From positions 1-51,991 of the forward strand of contig CACPLK010000005.1 of NCBI GenBank assembly GCA_902634795.1: DNA of 51,991 nt, given 5' to 3'. This document shows positions 8,142 to 15,726 of the stretch, piece after piece; the stretch's first letter is position 1; each line of letters opens with the position of its first letter. Origin of the DNA: an uncultured Prochlorococcus sp. (GTDB lineage: Bacteria; Cyanobacteriota; Cyanobacteriia; PCC-6307; Cyanobiaceae). A model generated the notes under the pieces. That model was given only the letters and a program-made list of their open reading frames with translations, ran no database searches and was not told the origin of the DNA. The position numbers and the translations under genes are program-made.

Positions 8142-8702
8142 TTAAAAGGCAATTGAAAAGCGAGAAAAAGTATACATAACGTATGCAACTGAAATCATCG
8201 AAATAGCTATCAAAAGACCCTTTAATCTGTTAGAAAATGTTGAAAAGAGTTCAAGGTCATCGGTATCATAACCTCCAAAACTACCAAGAATTGCGAGTGA
8301 CCACATAGGAAGAGAGGAAAATAATATTGAAAGACAAAAACTAAATATAAACATCCTATTCATAAGGAATGAAAGCAGAAATGTTATGGCCGCAAAAAAC
8401 AAAGATCCATTTAATCCAATTCTTAATTCATCATTTAAGCTTTTTGGAAAATTACTTTTGCCTTCTAAATGATTTTTGCAATTATTAACTTCTGATTCAG
8501 ACAAACGAAAATAGTTTGTATCTGGAATTCTTTTTTTCTTATAAAGCCTTAGCAATCTAACCTCAAAAGATTTTGGATCATTAGTTTTGAAAAAAGAAAT
8601 TATTTCACCTGGTTTCATCCTACTAGCCTCACTTTTTAAATTAGTGGTACATCCAAGTTTATATAAATCACCATTTTTCATTAAATAAACAAATCCTGAC
8701 AT
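8142..8702 (-). CDS. GIY-YIG-like domain fused to membrane helices
   Basis: A 186-residue protein. Residues 1-75 resemble the T5orf172/MUG113 branch of the GIY-YIG nuclease fold: FVYLMKNGDLYKLGCTTNL supplies the two tyrosine strands (Y6; Y14 to G17), E47 sits where the metal-binding glutamate is expected, and YFRLSESEV closes the domain. The arginine normally three residues after the NL pair is a glutamate (E25), so nuclease activity is doubtful. Residues about 98-142 and 161-179 are hydrophobic and make two or three transmembrane helices. A membrane-tethered, possibly inactive nuclease-like domain is unusual. The function is unknown. The preceding 186-base gap on the divergent side is AT-rich. 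Confidence 0.6.
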   Translation of the reverse strand: MSGFVYLMKNGDLYKLGCTTNLKSEASRMKPGEIISFFKTNDPKSFEVRLLRLYKKKRIPDTNYFRLSESEVNNCKNHLEGKSNFPKSLNDELRIGLNGSLFFAAITFLLSFLMNRMFIFSFCLSILFSSLPMWSLAILGSFGGYDTDDLELFSTFSNRLKGLLIAISMISVAYVMYTFSRFSIAF

Positions 8703-8888
8703 AATTTAATCTTCTTAAAAAATGATGTGTTTGGAATATAAAAACAATGGATTATATTTTTATAGTAAAATATAATTTCCAAAGAAAACAATATAGGATA
8801 TACTTGTTTAGCATATTCTATTTAAGATCTATAGGATTTACAAATCATATCTAGGTATTGGACACAAGATGATTTTAGCAGGAAAATT

Positions 8889-9560
8889 ATGAAGCACAAT
8901 ATTCTATATAGCTTTAGAAGATGTCCTTACGCAATTAGAGCTAGATGGGCCGTATTAAATACAAATCAAGTAGTGGTGTTAAGAGAGGTCGAACTAAAGA
9001 ACAAACCTATTGAATTAATTCAAATATCAAAGAAAGCAACTGTACCTGTCTTAAAGACAAGTTTAAATAAAGTAATTGATGAGAGCTTAGAAATCATGAT
9101 TTGGTGTATTAAAAGATCAAATATGCATGAATTATTTGGTGATAATAATAATGAGAAGTCAAAAGAAATATTTAGCCTTATAGAAACAAATGATAAAGTA
9201 TTTAAATATCATTTGGATCGGTTTAAATATGCATCTAGATTTAATCCTGAAGAATCAGAAACTCATCGTGCTGCAGCTATGAAAATACTTTTATATTTAA
9301 ATAACATATTAAAAGAATTTTCAAACGAAGGAAAACCTTTGTTTCTTGTTGATTCAAAAGAGACCCTAGCTGATTGGGCTATTTGGCCATTTGTAAGGCA
9401 ATTTAGAATAGCGGACATAAAAAAGTTTGATCAAAGCAATGAAATCAAATATTTACGAAGTTGGTTAAATTATTTTTTTACGCATGAAAAGTATCCAATA
9501 GTTATGAAAAAAAATGAACCATGGAACAAGCAACATGAACCTCTATTCTTTGGGCAATAA
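8889..9560 (+). CDS. Glutathione S-transferase-like protein
   Basis: A 223-residue protein with an N-terminal thioredoxin-fold GST domain: ILYSFRRCPYAIRARWAVL carries C12 in a CPYA motif, and KKATVPVLKT holds the conserved cis-proline of the glutathione site, followed by DESLEIMIW. The C-terminal half is helical (about residues 95-205; LADWAIWPFVRQF), as in GSTs. A cysteine in the active site suggests an omega- or glutaredoxin-like activity (reduction or deglutathionylation) rather than classical conjugation. AGCAGGA at 8876-8882 is a fair ribosome site for the ATG at 8889. The gene converges on the next one with a 9-base gap. Confidence 0.82.
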   Translation: MKHNILYSFRRCPYAIRARWAVLNTNQVVVLREVELKNKPIELIQISKKATVPVLKTSLNKVIDESLEIMIWCIKRSNMHELFGDNNNEKSKEIFSLIETNDKVFKYHLDRFKYASRFNPEESETHRAAAMKILLYLNNILKEFSNEGKPLFLVDSKETLADWAIWPFVRQFRIADIKKFDQSNEIKYLRSWLNYFFTHEKYPIVMKKNEPWNKQHEPLFFGQ

Positions 9561-9569
9561 AGTAGAAAA

Positions 9570-9827
9570 TCATTCTGAAGCCCTTCTTTTGTCAATGATT
9601 CTTGATAACTCTAAAAAATAACCAGCTGTACAAAATTTACCAAGATTTCTATCTCTATTTCCAATATCGCTCCTAAACTCTGCAGTCTCAGCCATGACTA
9701 AATCCAACTGATCCTGAGGCAGCTCATAGAGTTCTCTTAATTCAACCTCTTTACCAAGTAGATGACTTTTAAACCATTTTTCTTTTAATTCTTGCGGAGG
9801 AATATCTTTGTAAATTTGTCGGTTCAT
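9570..9827 (-). CDS. Conserved cyanobacterial hypothetical protein, 85 aa
   Basis: A soluble 85-residue protein rich in charged residues, probably all-helical (PQELKEKWFKSHLLG, then QLDLVMAETAEFRSDIGNR). No transmembrane segment, signal peptide or known catalytic motif is visible. The codon pattern and lack of low-complexity sequence support a real gene. I do not recognise its function. It lies between the convergent GST-like gene and, 71 bases upstream of its start, the stop of the gltS-like gene on the same strand, so it could be a short downstream member of that transcript. Confidence 0.65.
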   Translation of the reverse strand: MNRQIYKDIPPQELKEKWFKSHLLGKEVELRELYELPQDQLDLVMAETAEFRSDIGNRDRNLGKFCTAGYFLELSRIIDKRRASE

Positions 9828-9898
9828 ATAAAGGAGGGGAATAGTTTATTAAAACTAATTTTTCTATAAATTATAACTTTAGTTAAGTGTATTAATTC

Positions 9899-11284
9899 TC
9901 ATGCTGAGGCTTTTTTATATTTTGACTGCAAAGATATTGCGACTACGCATAAAGACAATGAAATTAATCCACAAAATTCTGTCCACCCTTTAAGCCCAAA
10001 ATTACTAATGAACAAAGGCGCTATTACAGTAATTAGGCCTCCAGAAAGAAGTGGTTGTAAAAATAATTGCTTAATAGAAAATACAGGTAGCGTATTAGTA
10101 GAGTTTCTAGGATCGGCCAATCTCAAAAGTAATAGTCCGCTAGCTGCAACTCCCGTTGCATTTCCAAACTCTGCTATTGCTCTCTCAAACCATTCTTCTC
10201 TAAAAAATAATCTAGAAAAAATCAACATCCCAACAAGATTCCAAATCAATCCGCCAATAGCTAAAATCGTTATTGGAACCCAGTAGTTAACTAATAAAGG
10301 TAAATTCAATCCCGCCATGGCGGTAATTATGAGTAAATCAGTTGAAAGTATGCCAATCTCACGTTGAAAAAGTGATGAGATTAATTTAGTCTTTCCAGCT
10401 TTTTCTAATGAAAATCTTACTAAAAAGGAACCCATCAAAGCCAATGGAAATACTGGAAAAGCAAATATCACCTGCTTACTTATATCACTCAAATAAGTGG
10501 AAGATAGCCTTAAACAATAGAGTAAAAAGATGCCTACCAATACAGCTAATCCAACCAAAGCAAAATTATATAAAAGCAACTTAAGTTGTTCAATTGGTTT
10601 AAATTCCAAGTCAACGTCATTTAAATCATTTGTGAACTCTTTTTCAGCAGTTACAAGCCATCCAAAAAACCTACCTATAACAACTAGACCGCTCCCTAGC
10701 AAAGTAGAAGCAAGTAATCCTACAGTTGCCATTGCAAATCCCAGATCTAATCCCTCAGGGAAGCCTAATTTCATAAAACTATCTCCCATTATTGCCGCAG
10801 CTCCATGTCCTCCTTCAAAACCAACTTCAATAATGCATCCCATTAGTGGATCTACTCCTAAATAAGGAAGCAGAAATGACAAAACAATTATCCCACCTAC
10901 AACATATTGACCAAAACCTAGTAGAAGTCCTAACAATGCCTGAGAAGCAACTGGTTTCCATAAAGCACTAATCCTTGGAATAGGTCTTCCCAGCATTAAC
11001 GTCGCAAAGACCAAAGTAAGTAATGGAGTTGGTAATTGCATCCAAGTATTCAAAACCCTCTCTGGTAATAAAGAAAAAGGTCCATAAGGACCAATTAAAA
11101 AACCTAATGCTCCAACTAAAAGTGCTATGGGAATACCAAATCTTTCCAACTTCATTGCTGAATCCAATCTTCTACCAAGGGTTAGAAGAATTCCTATTAT
11201 TCCAAGCAAACCCAATGAAAGTACTAACGTTGGGATTGCATTAATTTTATATAGGTGTTCCAAACCTAAAAAAGATAGACTCAT
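9899..11284 (-). CDS. gltS: Sodium/glutamate symporter family protein (GltS-like)
   Basis: A 461-residue polytopic membrane protein with about 12 hydrophobic segments arranged as two inverted halves. Each half has the hallmark glycine-rich hairpin of the ESS/GltS family: GFEGGHGAAA at residues 155-164 and GNATGVAASG at 374-383, followed by LLLLRL. Characterised members import glutamate with sodium. Substrate specificity in marine cyanobacteria is untested as far as I know, so glutamate is inferred. It is slightly longer than the E. coli protein (about 400) owing to the first helix and the middle loop (KEFTNDLNDVDLEFKP). It is preceded by a 300-base AT-rich gap containing a nested inverted repeat. 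Confidence 0.82.
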   Translation of the reverse strand: MSLSFLGLEHLYKINAIPTLVLSLGLLGIIGILLTLGRRLDSAMKLERFGIPIALLVGALGFLIGPYGPFSLLPERVLNTWMQLPTPLLTLVFATLMLGRPIPRISALWKPVASQALLGLLLGFGQYVVGGIIVLSFLLPYLGVDPLMGCIIEVGFEGGHGAAAIMGDSFMKLGFPEGLDLGFAMATVGLLASTLLGSGLVVIGRFFGWLVTAEKEFTNDLNDVDLEFKPIEQLKLLLYNFALVGLAVLVGIFLLYCLRLSSTYLSDISKQVIFAFPVFPLALMGSFLVRFSLEKAGKTKLISSLFQREIGILSTDLLIITAMAGLNLPLLVNYWVPITILAIGGLIWNLVGMLIFSRLFFREEWFERAIAEFGNATGVAASGLLLLRLADPRNSTNTLPVFSIKQLFLQPLLSGGLITVIAPLFISNFGLKGWTEFCGLISLSLCVVAISLQSKYKKASA

Positions 11285-11363
11285 CTATTAATAAGCTTAG
11301 GGAAGTAAATGAGAATTCCTAAAAAATAATATCCCATATGAATATTTAACATCGAAAGTAATT

Positions 11364-11447
11364 TTGATTCTTATCATATCTCAATCAAATCATTTAATTA
11401 GCTCTAATTGTTAGTAAATATGAGATCAATCTATAATTAAGAATCAA
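11364..11447. repeat. Nested inverted repeat upstream of gltS-like gene
   Basis: TTGATTCTTA (11364-11373) and TAAGAATCAA (11438-11447) are a perfect 10-base inverted pair. Inside it, ATCTCA (11378-11383) pairs with TGAGAT (11421-11426). It lies 80-163 bases upstream of the gltS-like start on the reverse strand. It could be a 5' UTR structure, a regulator site or chance in AT-rich DNA. Confidence 0.35.
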
Positions 11448-11536
11448 CTAAATAAATATCTTAAAAATATTAAACTAATAATAAATCAGAATAATTCACA
11501 TTGATATTATTGAGCTATTCATAAATAAAACCAATA

Positions 11537-11564
11537 AAAAAGCCCCAATTATGTGGGGCTTTTT
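11537..11564 (-). terminator. Rho-independent terminator of pcb
   Basis: AAAAAGCCCC and GGGGCTTTTT form a perfect 10-base stem around an 8-base loop, ending 21 bases after the pcb stop. Read on the reverse strand it has the GC core followed by a T run, the classic intrinsic terminator. Its symmetry means it could also stop forward transcripts. It is the clearest terminator in the window, as expected for a highly expressed antenna gene. Confidence 0.88.
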
Positions 11565-11584
11565 ATTTAGTTAAATTTATTTAA

Positions 11585-12637
11585 CTATTTTAATGATACT
11601 GAAGCAGTATCAAGATTACTTAAGGCTCCAGTTACTCGTTTGAAATCAAAGCCCATTGCCCTAAGAGCATGCCATAGGTGACCTTGAATAAAGAAGAATC
11701 CAAAGTAGTAATGAACATTAGCTAGCCAAGCACGAGAAGTATGAGCACCATTTGGAAGATCAACAGTATCGATCCAATAAGGAGAAATTCCAAATTTAAG
11801 TGCTAATGGTTCTCCAAACCATTCAACAGGGTAAACAGTGGTATTTGTTGCACTCCAGAATGCTGCGACCACTGCCATCCAGCCAATACCAGCTAGTGAC
11901 CAAGAAAGAATAGCTTCTGCAGAAAGAAGACCAGCTCCTTTGAACTTCGTATATTCTCCAACTTGCTTAGTAGCGATATGGAAAGCACCACCAGTAATTT
12001 CTAAGAAAGCCAAGAAAGCATGACCTCCCATAACATCTTCCAGACTATCAATAGTTAGGAAGTCAAACTGATGATCCCAGATATGACTCAAGTTAAGGTC
12101 GTATTCAACCTGACGAATAGCTCCAATGGCAGGATCGTAGATTCCATGAATTCGCGCCCATTCAACAAACCATATACAAGCAACACCGAAGAAAATCAAA
12201 TGATGTCCAAGGATGAAAGTCTGGTTATCTGGGTTATCCCATTCAAGCTTGAATTTTCTGGCCTGTGGCACAGAAGATTCTTGCATATCACTAGAGAAAA
12301 GAAGAGAATGCATCAATCCACCTGCCCCATAAGCCATGGATCCAACCAGATGACACACAGCAACTGCAACAACCGCACTTCCACCAACAAAGGCTCCAGT
12401 TTCATCGAAACCAATACCCAAAGCTGCTAAATGAGGAAGCGCAATTAAAGGCTGATGACCCATTGGTACGGAAGGGTCAAATCGAGCCAATTCAAATAAC
12501 GTGAAGGCACCAGCCCAGAAAGCAATCAAACCGGTATGAGCGGCATGAGCAGCAATAAATTTGCCTGAACGGTTGGTGACCCCTGAGTTACCAGCCCACC
12601 ACCCGTAGGTGACAGCTGAATTTCCATAGGTCTGCAT
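11585..12637 (-). CDS. pcb: Chlorophyll a/b-binding light-harvesting protein Pcb
   Basis: A 350-residue antenna protein of the CP43/IsiA family. Pcb proteins bind divinyl chlorophylls a and b in the thylakoid membrane and form the main light-harvesting antenna of Prochlorococcus around the photosystems. The protein starts MQTYGNSAVTYGWWAGNSG and has six transmembrane helices. Paired histidines in several helices (FIAAHAAHTGL, AVCHLVGSMAYG, GHHLIFFGVACIW, GGHAFLAFLEITGGAFH, NVHYYFGFFFIQGHLWHALRAMGF) are the chlorophyll ligands. The large lumenal loop of true CP43 is absent, as expected. Low-light strains carry several pcb copies, and I cannot say which one this is. It is monocistronic, with long gaps on both sides and a strong terminator. 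Confidence 0.95.
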   Translation of the reverse strand: MQTYGNSAVTYGWWAGNSGVTNRSGKFIAAHAAHTGLIAFWAGAFTLFELARFDPSVPMGHQPLIALPHLAALGIGFDETGAFVGGSAVVAVAVCHLVGSMAYGAGGLMHSLLFSSDMQESSVPQARKFKLEWDNPDNQTFILGHHLIFFGVACIWFVEWARIHGIYDPAIGAIRQVEYDLNLSHIWDHQFDFLTIDSLEDVMGGHAFLAFLEITGGAFHIATKQVGEYTKFKGAGLLSAEAILSWSLAGIGWMAVVAAFWSATNTTVYPVEWFGEPLALKFGISPYWIDTVDLPNGAHTSRAWLANVHYYFGFFFIQGHLWHALRAMGFDFKRVTGALSNLDTASVSLK

Positions 12638-13012
12638 TAGAAGTGCTATTTTTCAAAACCGATCAGAGAATACTGCAATTTCACCGAATACTCATGCAAG
12701 AGAAAGAATCTGTAAATTTTTTTTATTATTCAAATCTTATGCAAATAAAAAAGCATCAAAAAGAGCAGGTTTAAAACAATAAAAAAACAGACAGACAATG
12801 AGAGATAACAAAAAAATCAAGCGAATTGCCTACCTAAGACTTTTTAATTAAAGAATTAATTGATACATAAAAATAATTTATATCAGGCATTCGAGATCAA
12901 ACAAGCCTCATAATCCATATAAATACATCCAAATATGTAATTAATATAAAAGATTAATTTGGTCTCTTTGTTTATAACTATTAAATAGATAAATCCTTGT
13001 GGATAGTAAATC
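12638..13012. other. AT-rich region upstream of pcb
   Basis: This 375-base gap must contain the pcb promoter (reverse strand) and possibly that of the short forward ORF at 13013. It is very AT-rich with several T and A runs. I could not pick a convincing -35/-10 pair. Only tiny ORFs (under 20 codons) are present, and no tRNA-like fold was seen. Confidence 0.5.
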
Positions 13013-13177
13013 ATGAACTTCAATCGATTTAATAGTCTAGAGATGGAGACAGAAGACCACTATAGAGAAAGAGCGAATGTTTATAGAACGTCGCCTGAAT
13101 ACGGAAAAATGATTTCTCTTTATCCAATTTTGAAGACATCGATAAAAGACTGTAAAGGTGAAAATTTAGTAGCTTAA
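13013..13177 (+). CDS. Possible 54-residue small protein
   Basis: ATG at 13013 opens 54 codons to TAA, beginning MNFNRFNSLEMETEDHYRER and ending in CKGENLVA. The peptide is soluble and charged, with a likely helix at EMETEDHYRERANVYRT. The less AT-biased sequence compared with the flanks supports coding. I recognise no family and see no Shine-Dalgarno sequence. It is the only forward gene in the cluster between pcb and ugd. Confidence 0.4.
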   Translation: MNFNRFNSLEMETEDHYRERANVYRTSPEYGKMISLYPILKTSIKDCKGENLVA

Positions 13178-13225
13178 AAAGCGAATTCTTAAATATCGAA
13201 TTAACAAAAACTCTTAGTTTTTTCT

Positions 13226-13468
13226 TTAGGCTGCTCTTCGTTCAAAATAACCATCATTATTTTGCCAATATTCAATAACTTTTTTACACCCGCTTATAAA
13301 ATAGAAAACTTTTGGCTTCCATGGTAATTGCTCAGGATCATTTGAACTCCTCCAGTGATATCCTGGCTTTAAATACCCCCTTTCTCTCAACAACTCTAAA
13401 GATTGTTCATCTACTCTTAAAATCTCGCTAGCCTCTTTTTCTGATAACCACATTGATGCTTCTATCAT
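13226..13468 (-). CDS. Small helix-turn-helix-like protein, 80 aa
   Basis: An 80-residue protein whose N-terminal half reads like an excisionase/MerR-type winged helix: WLSEKEASEILRVDEQSLELLRERGYLKPG, followed by HWR and a C-terminal part containing FYFISGCKKVIEYW. In that family the first helices bind DNA. Here the Trp/Tyr-rich second half is also cyanobacteria-like. It may start at the ATG at 13468 or, more like relatives of this fold, at M6 (13453). No recombinase gene is near, so a phage excisionase role is not supported; a small chromosomal DNA-binding protein is more likely. The function is unknown. Confidence 0.6.
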   Translation of the reverse strand: MIEASMWLSEKEASEILRVDEQSLELLRERGYLKPGYHWRSSNDPEQLPWKPKVFYFISGCKKVIEYWQNNDGYFERRAA

Positions 13469-13597
13469 TCTTGAACAATCAAGTATCTTCCTTTTAACGT
13501 AAAAAGCTAGCCAAAGGAAGCTCTAGATATCAGCTTGAAAAGAAGGTAATAATAAAATTATATTTCAATTAAATTAAAATCATAGAAAAAATATTAT

Positions 13598-13936
13598 TTA
13601 AATATTGTTAAACCAAGGTCTAATAGTATTTTGACTTATAGGTATTGTTAACCCAGAATCAATAGATGGATTAGAAAACTTAGTGGTTTCTATATTACTT
13701 TTATCAATAACTAATTTAGAAGATTCTATATAACTTCTTTCATCCCATCCTGGTTTCCAATTAGATAAATCAATTAATTGGTACCAAAACACTTTTACAA
13801 CCAAATTTGAATCTAGTACAGACATCAAAATAACCCATCTATTTAGTAATTCTCCGCCATAATTTATTGCAACAAAATAAACTTTTCCATCAATAGGGAA
13901 TAAGCTAGTCCATGCTTTTATGGGAGGCCATATCAT
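13598..13936 (-). CDS. Hypothetical protein, 112 aa
   Basis: A soluble 112-residue protein that I do not recognise. The first 70 residues are rich in aromatic and beta-branched residues (KVYFVAINYGGELLNRWVILMSVLD, VVKVFWYQLIDLSNWKPGW), suggesting a beta-sheet domain. The tail (SNPSIDSGLTIPISQNTIRP) looks flexible. The fairly complex amino-acid make-up argues for a real gene. It belongs to the reverse-strand run of short genes between pcb and ugd, with about 80 bases of AT-rich sequence on its downstream side. Confidence 0.5.
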   Translation of the reverse strand: MIWPPIKAWTSLFPIDGKVYFVAINYGGELLNRWVILMSVLDSNLVVKVFWYQLIDLSNWKPGWDERSYIESSKLVIDKSNIETTKFSNPSIDSGLTIPISQNTIRPWFNNI

Positions 13937-14016
13937 AGACTTAAATAATTTATATTAATTATTCCTACGAATAACTTTGTTAGCATTATCATCTTAATTT
14001 AAATACTAACATATAA

Positions 14017-14226
14017 TTACTTTTCCTTCTTTATTTTTATATATTCTTCTCTGATTGATTTTAGCAATGCCTTTTTCTTTCTCATTATTTTATCCTTTTC
14101 ATTAAAGTCTATTTGAAGTCTCTCTTCTTTTGTTAAGTTCATCCAATTAACCATATCAAATTTTTTTTCAGATTTCTCTTGAAGTTTTTTCTTCTTCTTC
14201 TTTTTGAAAAGAAATTTAAAGAGCAT
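14017..14226 (-). CDS. Lysine-rich small hypothetical protein, 69 aa
   Basis: A highly basic 69-residue protein with a run of seven lysines after MLFKFLF and a lysine-rich helical tail (KIMRKKKALLKSIREEY). The middle, NWMNLTKEERLQIDFNEKD, is more ordered. The A-rich coding tract makes frame slippage or a chance ORF possible, but a start, a stop and a regular helical pattern are all present. It lies 75 bases downstream of the ugd stop side on the same strand. The function is unknown; nucleic-acid or membrane-surface binding would suit the charge but is only a guess. Confidence 0.4.
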   Translation of the reverse strand: MLFKFLFKKKKKKKLQEKSEKKFDMVNWMNLTKEERLQIDFNEKDKIMRKKKALLKSIREEYIKIKKEK

Positions 14227-14301
14227 TATATTATAAAATTTAAATTAATTTAGTTTATTTAGTACTTATCATAGACATATTATTTTTTTATGACGATATT
14301 T

Positions 14302-15705
14302 TTAGTTACCCTCACCCAGCTTCCAGAGGTTTATGTCTGTATTCTCAATTTCTTTTCGATCAACAACTGATCTTGTATCAAAAACCCAAGTTGGTGATCT
14401 CATCAAAGAAGCTAAATAATTCCAATCAAGTCCAAAGAATTCATCCCATGCAGTAAGAATTAAAACTGCATCAACATTTTTAAGTGCATCTGGAATGGAA
14501 TTGGCCATTTTCCAAATCCCTTGATTATTAAATGAAAGTTTTTCAAAATCTTCTGCAATTCTCTTAAATGAAACCTTTGGGTCATAAATTGATAAAATTG
14601 CTCCTTCTTCTAGTAAGTCACTGCAAATTCTTATTGCAGGGGATTCTCTTGTATCGTTTGTGTTTGCCTTAAAAGAAAAACCTAGTATCGCTATATTTTT
14701 TCCATTAACTGTACCAAAAAGCTTCTCAAGGACAATTTTATAAATTCTATCTTGCTGCCAAGTATTGAGCACCACAACTTGATTCCAGTAATTAGCAACC
14801 TCTGGCAAACCAAAATATCCACTCAAATAAACTAAATTCAAAATATCCTTTTTAAAACAACTCCCGCCAAACCCAGGTCCTGCAGAAAGAAATTGATTAC
14901 CTATCCTTTTATCTGTTCCAATTGCTTTGGCAACTTCCTGAACATCAGCTCCAGTAGCTTCACAAAAGGCTGAAATAGAATTTATGGAACTAATTCTCTG
15001 AGCCAGGAATGCATTAGCAGCTAATTTTGAAAGCTCGCTACTCCATAAATTAGTACAAATTATCTGTTTACTGGGGACCCAATTCAAATAAATCTTAACT
15101 AGTGCATCTACTGCCTCAGGATCCTCTCCACCAATTAAAACCCTATCAGGTTTTTCTAAGTCATGAATTGCGGTACCTTCAGCCAAAAATTCAGGATTCG
15201 ATAAAACAGAAAAAGTTTTTGAAATTTCATCTTTTTTATTCCCTCTATTTGTTGTCTTAAGTATCTCTTTTATTGCTTGTGCAGTACGAACTGGAAGCGT
15301 ACTTTTTTCAATTACTATAGTGTGTCCTTTTGCATATTCAGCTACTTGCCTTGCACTAGCTTCAACCCAACTAAGATCACTTGCTTGTCCAGCTCCAAGA
15401 CCTTTTGTTTTTGTTGGTGTATTAACTGATATAAAAATCATATCAGCATCAGATATTGACTTTTCCATTTCTGTACTAAAGAAAAGGTTTCGCCCTCTTG
15501 TTCTTGAAATTATCCGATCTAATCCAGGTTCAAATATTGGTAACTTATTAAGATCTGAATTATTCCATGCAGCGATTCTTTCATTATTAATATCAACGAC
15601 CCTAACTTCTAAATCGGGACATTTATCTGCAATAACAGACATGGTTGGACCGCCAACATAACCAGCGCCAATACAACATATTTTTTGGATTTTAATAGAG
15701 CTCAT
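14302..15705 (-). CDS. ugd: UDP-glucose 6-dehydrogenase
   Basis: A 467-residue NAD-dependent dehydrogenase that oxidises UDP-glucose twice to UDP-glucuronate, a precursor for surface polysaccharides. The Rossmann motif GAGYVGG is at residues 13-19. EKSTLPV follows at 133-139, and the catalytic cysteine is C283 in GPGFGGSCFKKD. The C-terminal UDP-binding domain carries GFSFKANTNDTRESPA. The length and local sequence (ADKCPDLEVRVVDINNERI, FEPGLD, NPEFLAEGTAI) look like the animal/plant type rather than the shorter bacterial Ugd. It starts 21 bases after the hisS stop, so the two may share a transcript. It may belong to a variable cell-surface gene set. Confidence 0.93.
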   Translation of the reverse strand: MSSIKIQKICCIGAGYVGGPTMSVIADKCPDLEVRVVDINNERIAAWNNSDLNKLPIFEPGLDRIISRTRGRNLFFSTEMEKSISDADMIFISVNTPTKTKGLGAGQASDLSWVEASARQVAEYAKGHTIVIEKSTLPVRTAQAIKEILKTTNRGNKKDEISKTFSVLSNPEFLAEGTAIHDLEKPDRVLIGGEDPEAVDALVKIYLNWVPSKQIICTNLWSSELSKLAANAFLAQRISSINSISAFCEATGADVQEVAKAIGTDKRIGNQFLSAGPGFGGSCFKKDILNLVYLSGYFGLPEVANYWNQVVVLNTWQQDRIYKIVLEKLFGTVNGKNIAILGFSFKANTNDTRESPAIRICSDLLEEGAILSIYDPKVSFKRIAEDFEKLSFNNQGIWKMANSIPDALKNVDAVLILTAWDEFFGLDWNYLASLMRSPTWVFDTRSVVDRKEIENTDINLWKLGEGN

Positions 15706-15726
15706 TTAAAATAATCCATCATTTTC

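Larger units (their letters stand above)
11285..11584. other. Intergenic region between gltS-like gene and pcb
   Basis: This 300-base AT-rich gap holds the upstream region of the gltS-like gene, a nested inverted repeat at 11364-11447 and the pcb terminator at 11537-11564, both listed separately. I found no convincing ORF or RNA gene otherwise. Confidence 0.5.

Noticed and set aside
8142-8702. Homing endonuclease or mobile element because of the GIY-YIG-like domain
   Set aside because: The domain lacks the expected arginine, is fused to membrane helices, and sits in an ordinary gene context without an intron or interrupted host gene.
8749-8889. Small forward ORFs in the gap before the GST-like gene
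   Set aside because: They are AT-driven, lack conserved sequence, and one is only seven codons long and overlaps the real start.
9832-9839. AGGAGGGG, a strong Shine-Dalgarno-like site on the forward strand
   Set aside because: No forward gene follows it; the neighbouring genes are on the reverse strand, so it is coincidental.
10008-10865. Forward ORFs within the gltS-like gene
   Set aside because: They are antisense shadows of a strong membrane-protein gene with conserved motifs.
12638-13012. tRNA or small RNA gene in the gap upstream of pcb
   Set aside because: No cloverleaf-like pairing or GC-rich stem was found by eye; the sequence is simply AT-rich.
13226-13468. Phage excisionase or integrated element
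   Set aside because: The HTH-like protein alone suggests it, but there is no integrase, attachment repeat or tRNA nearby.
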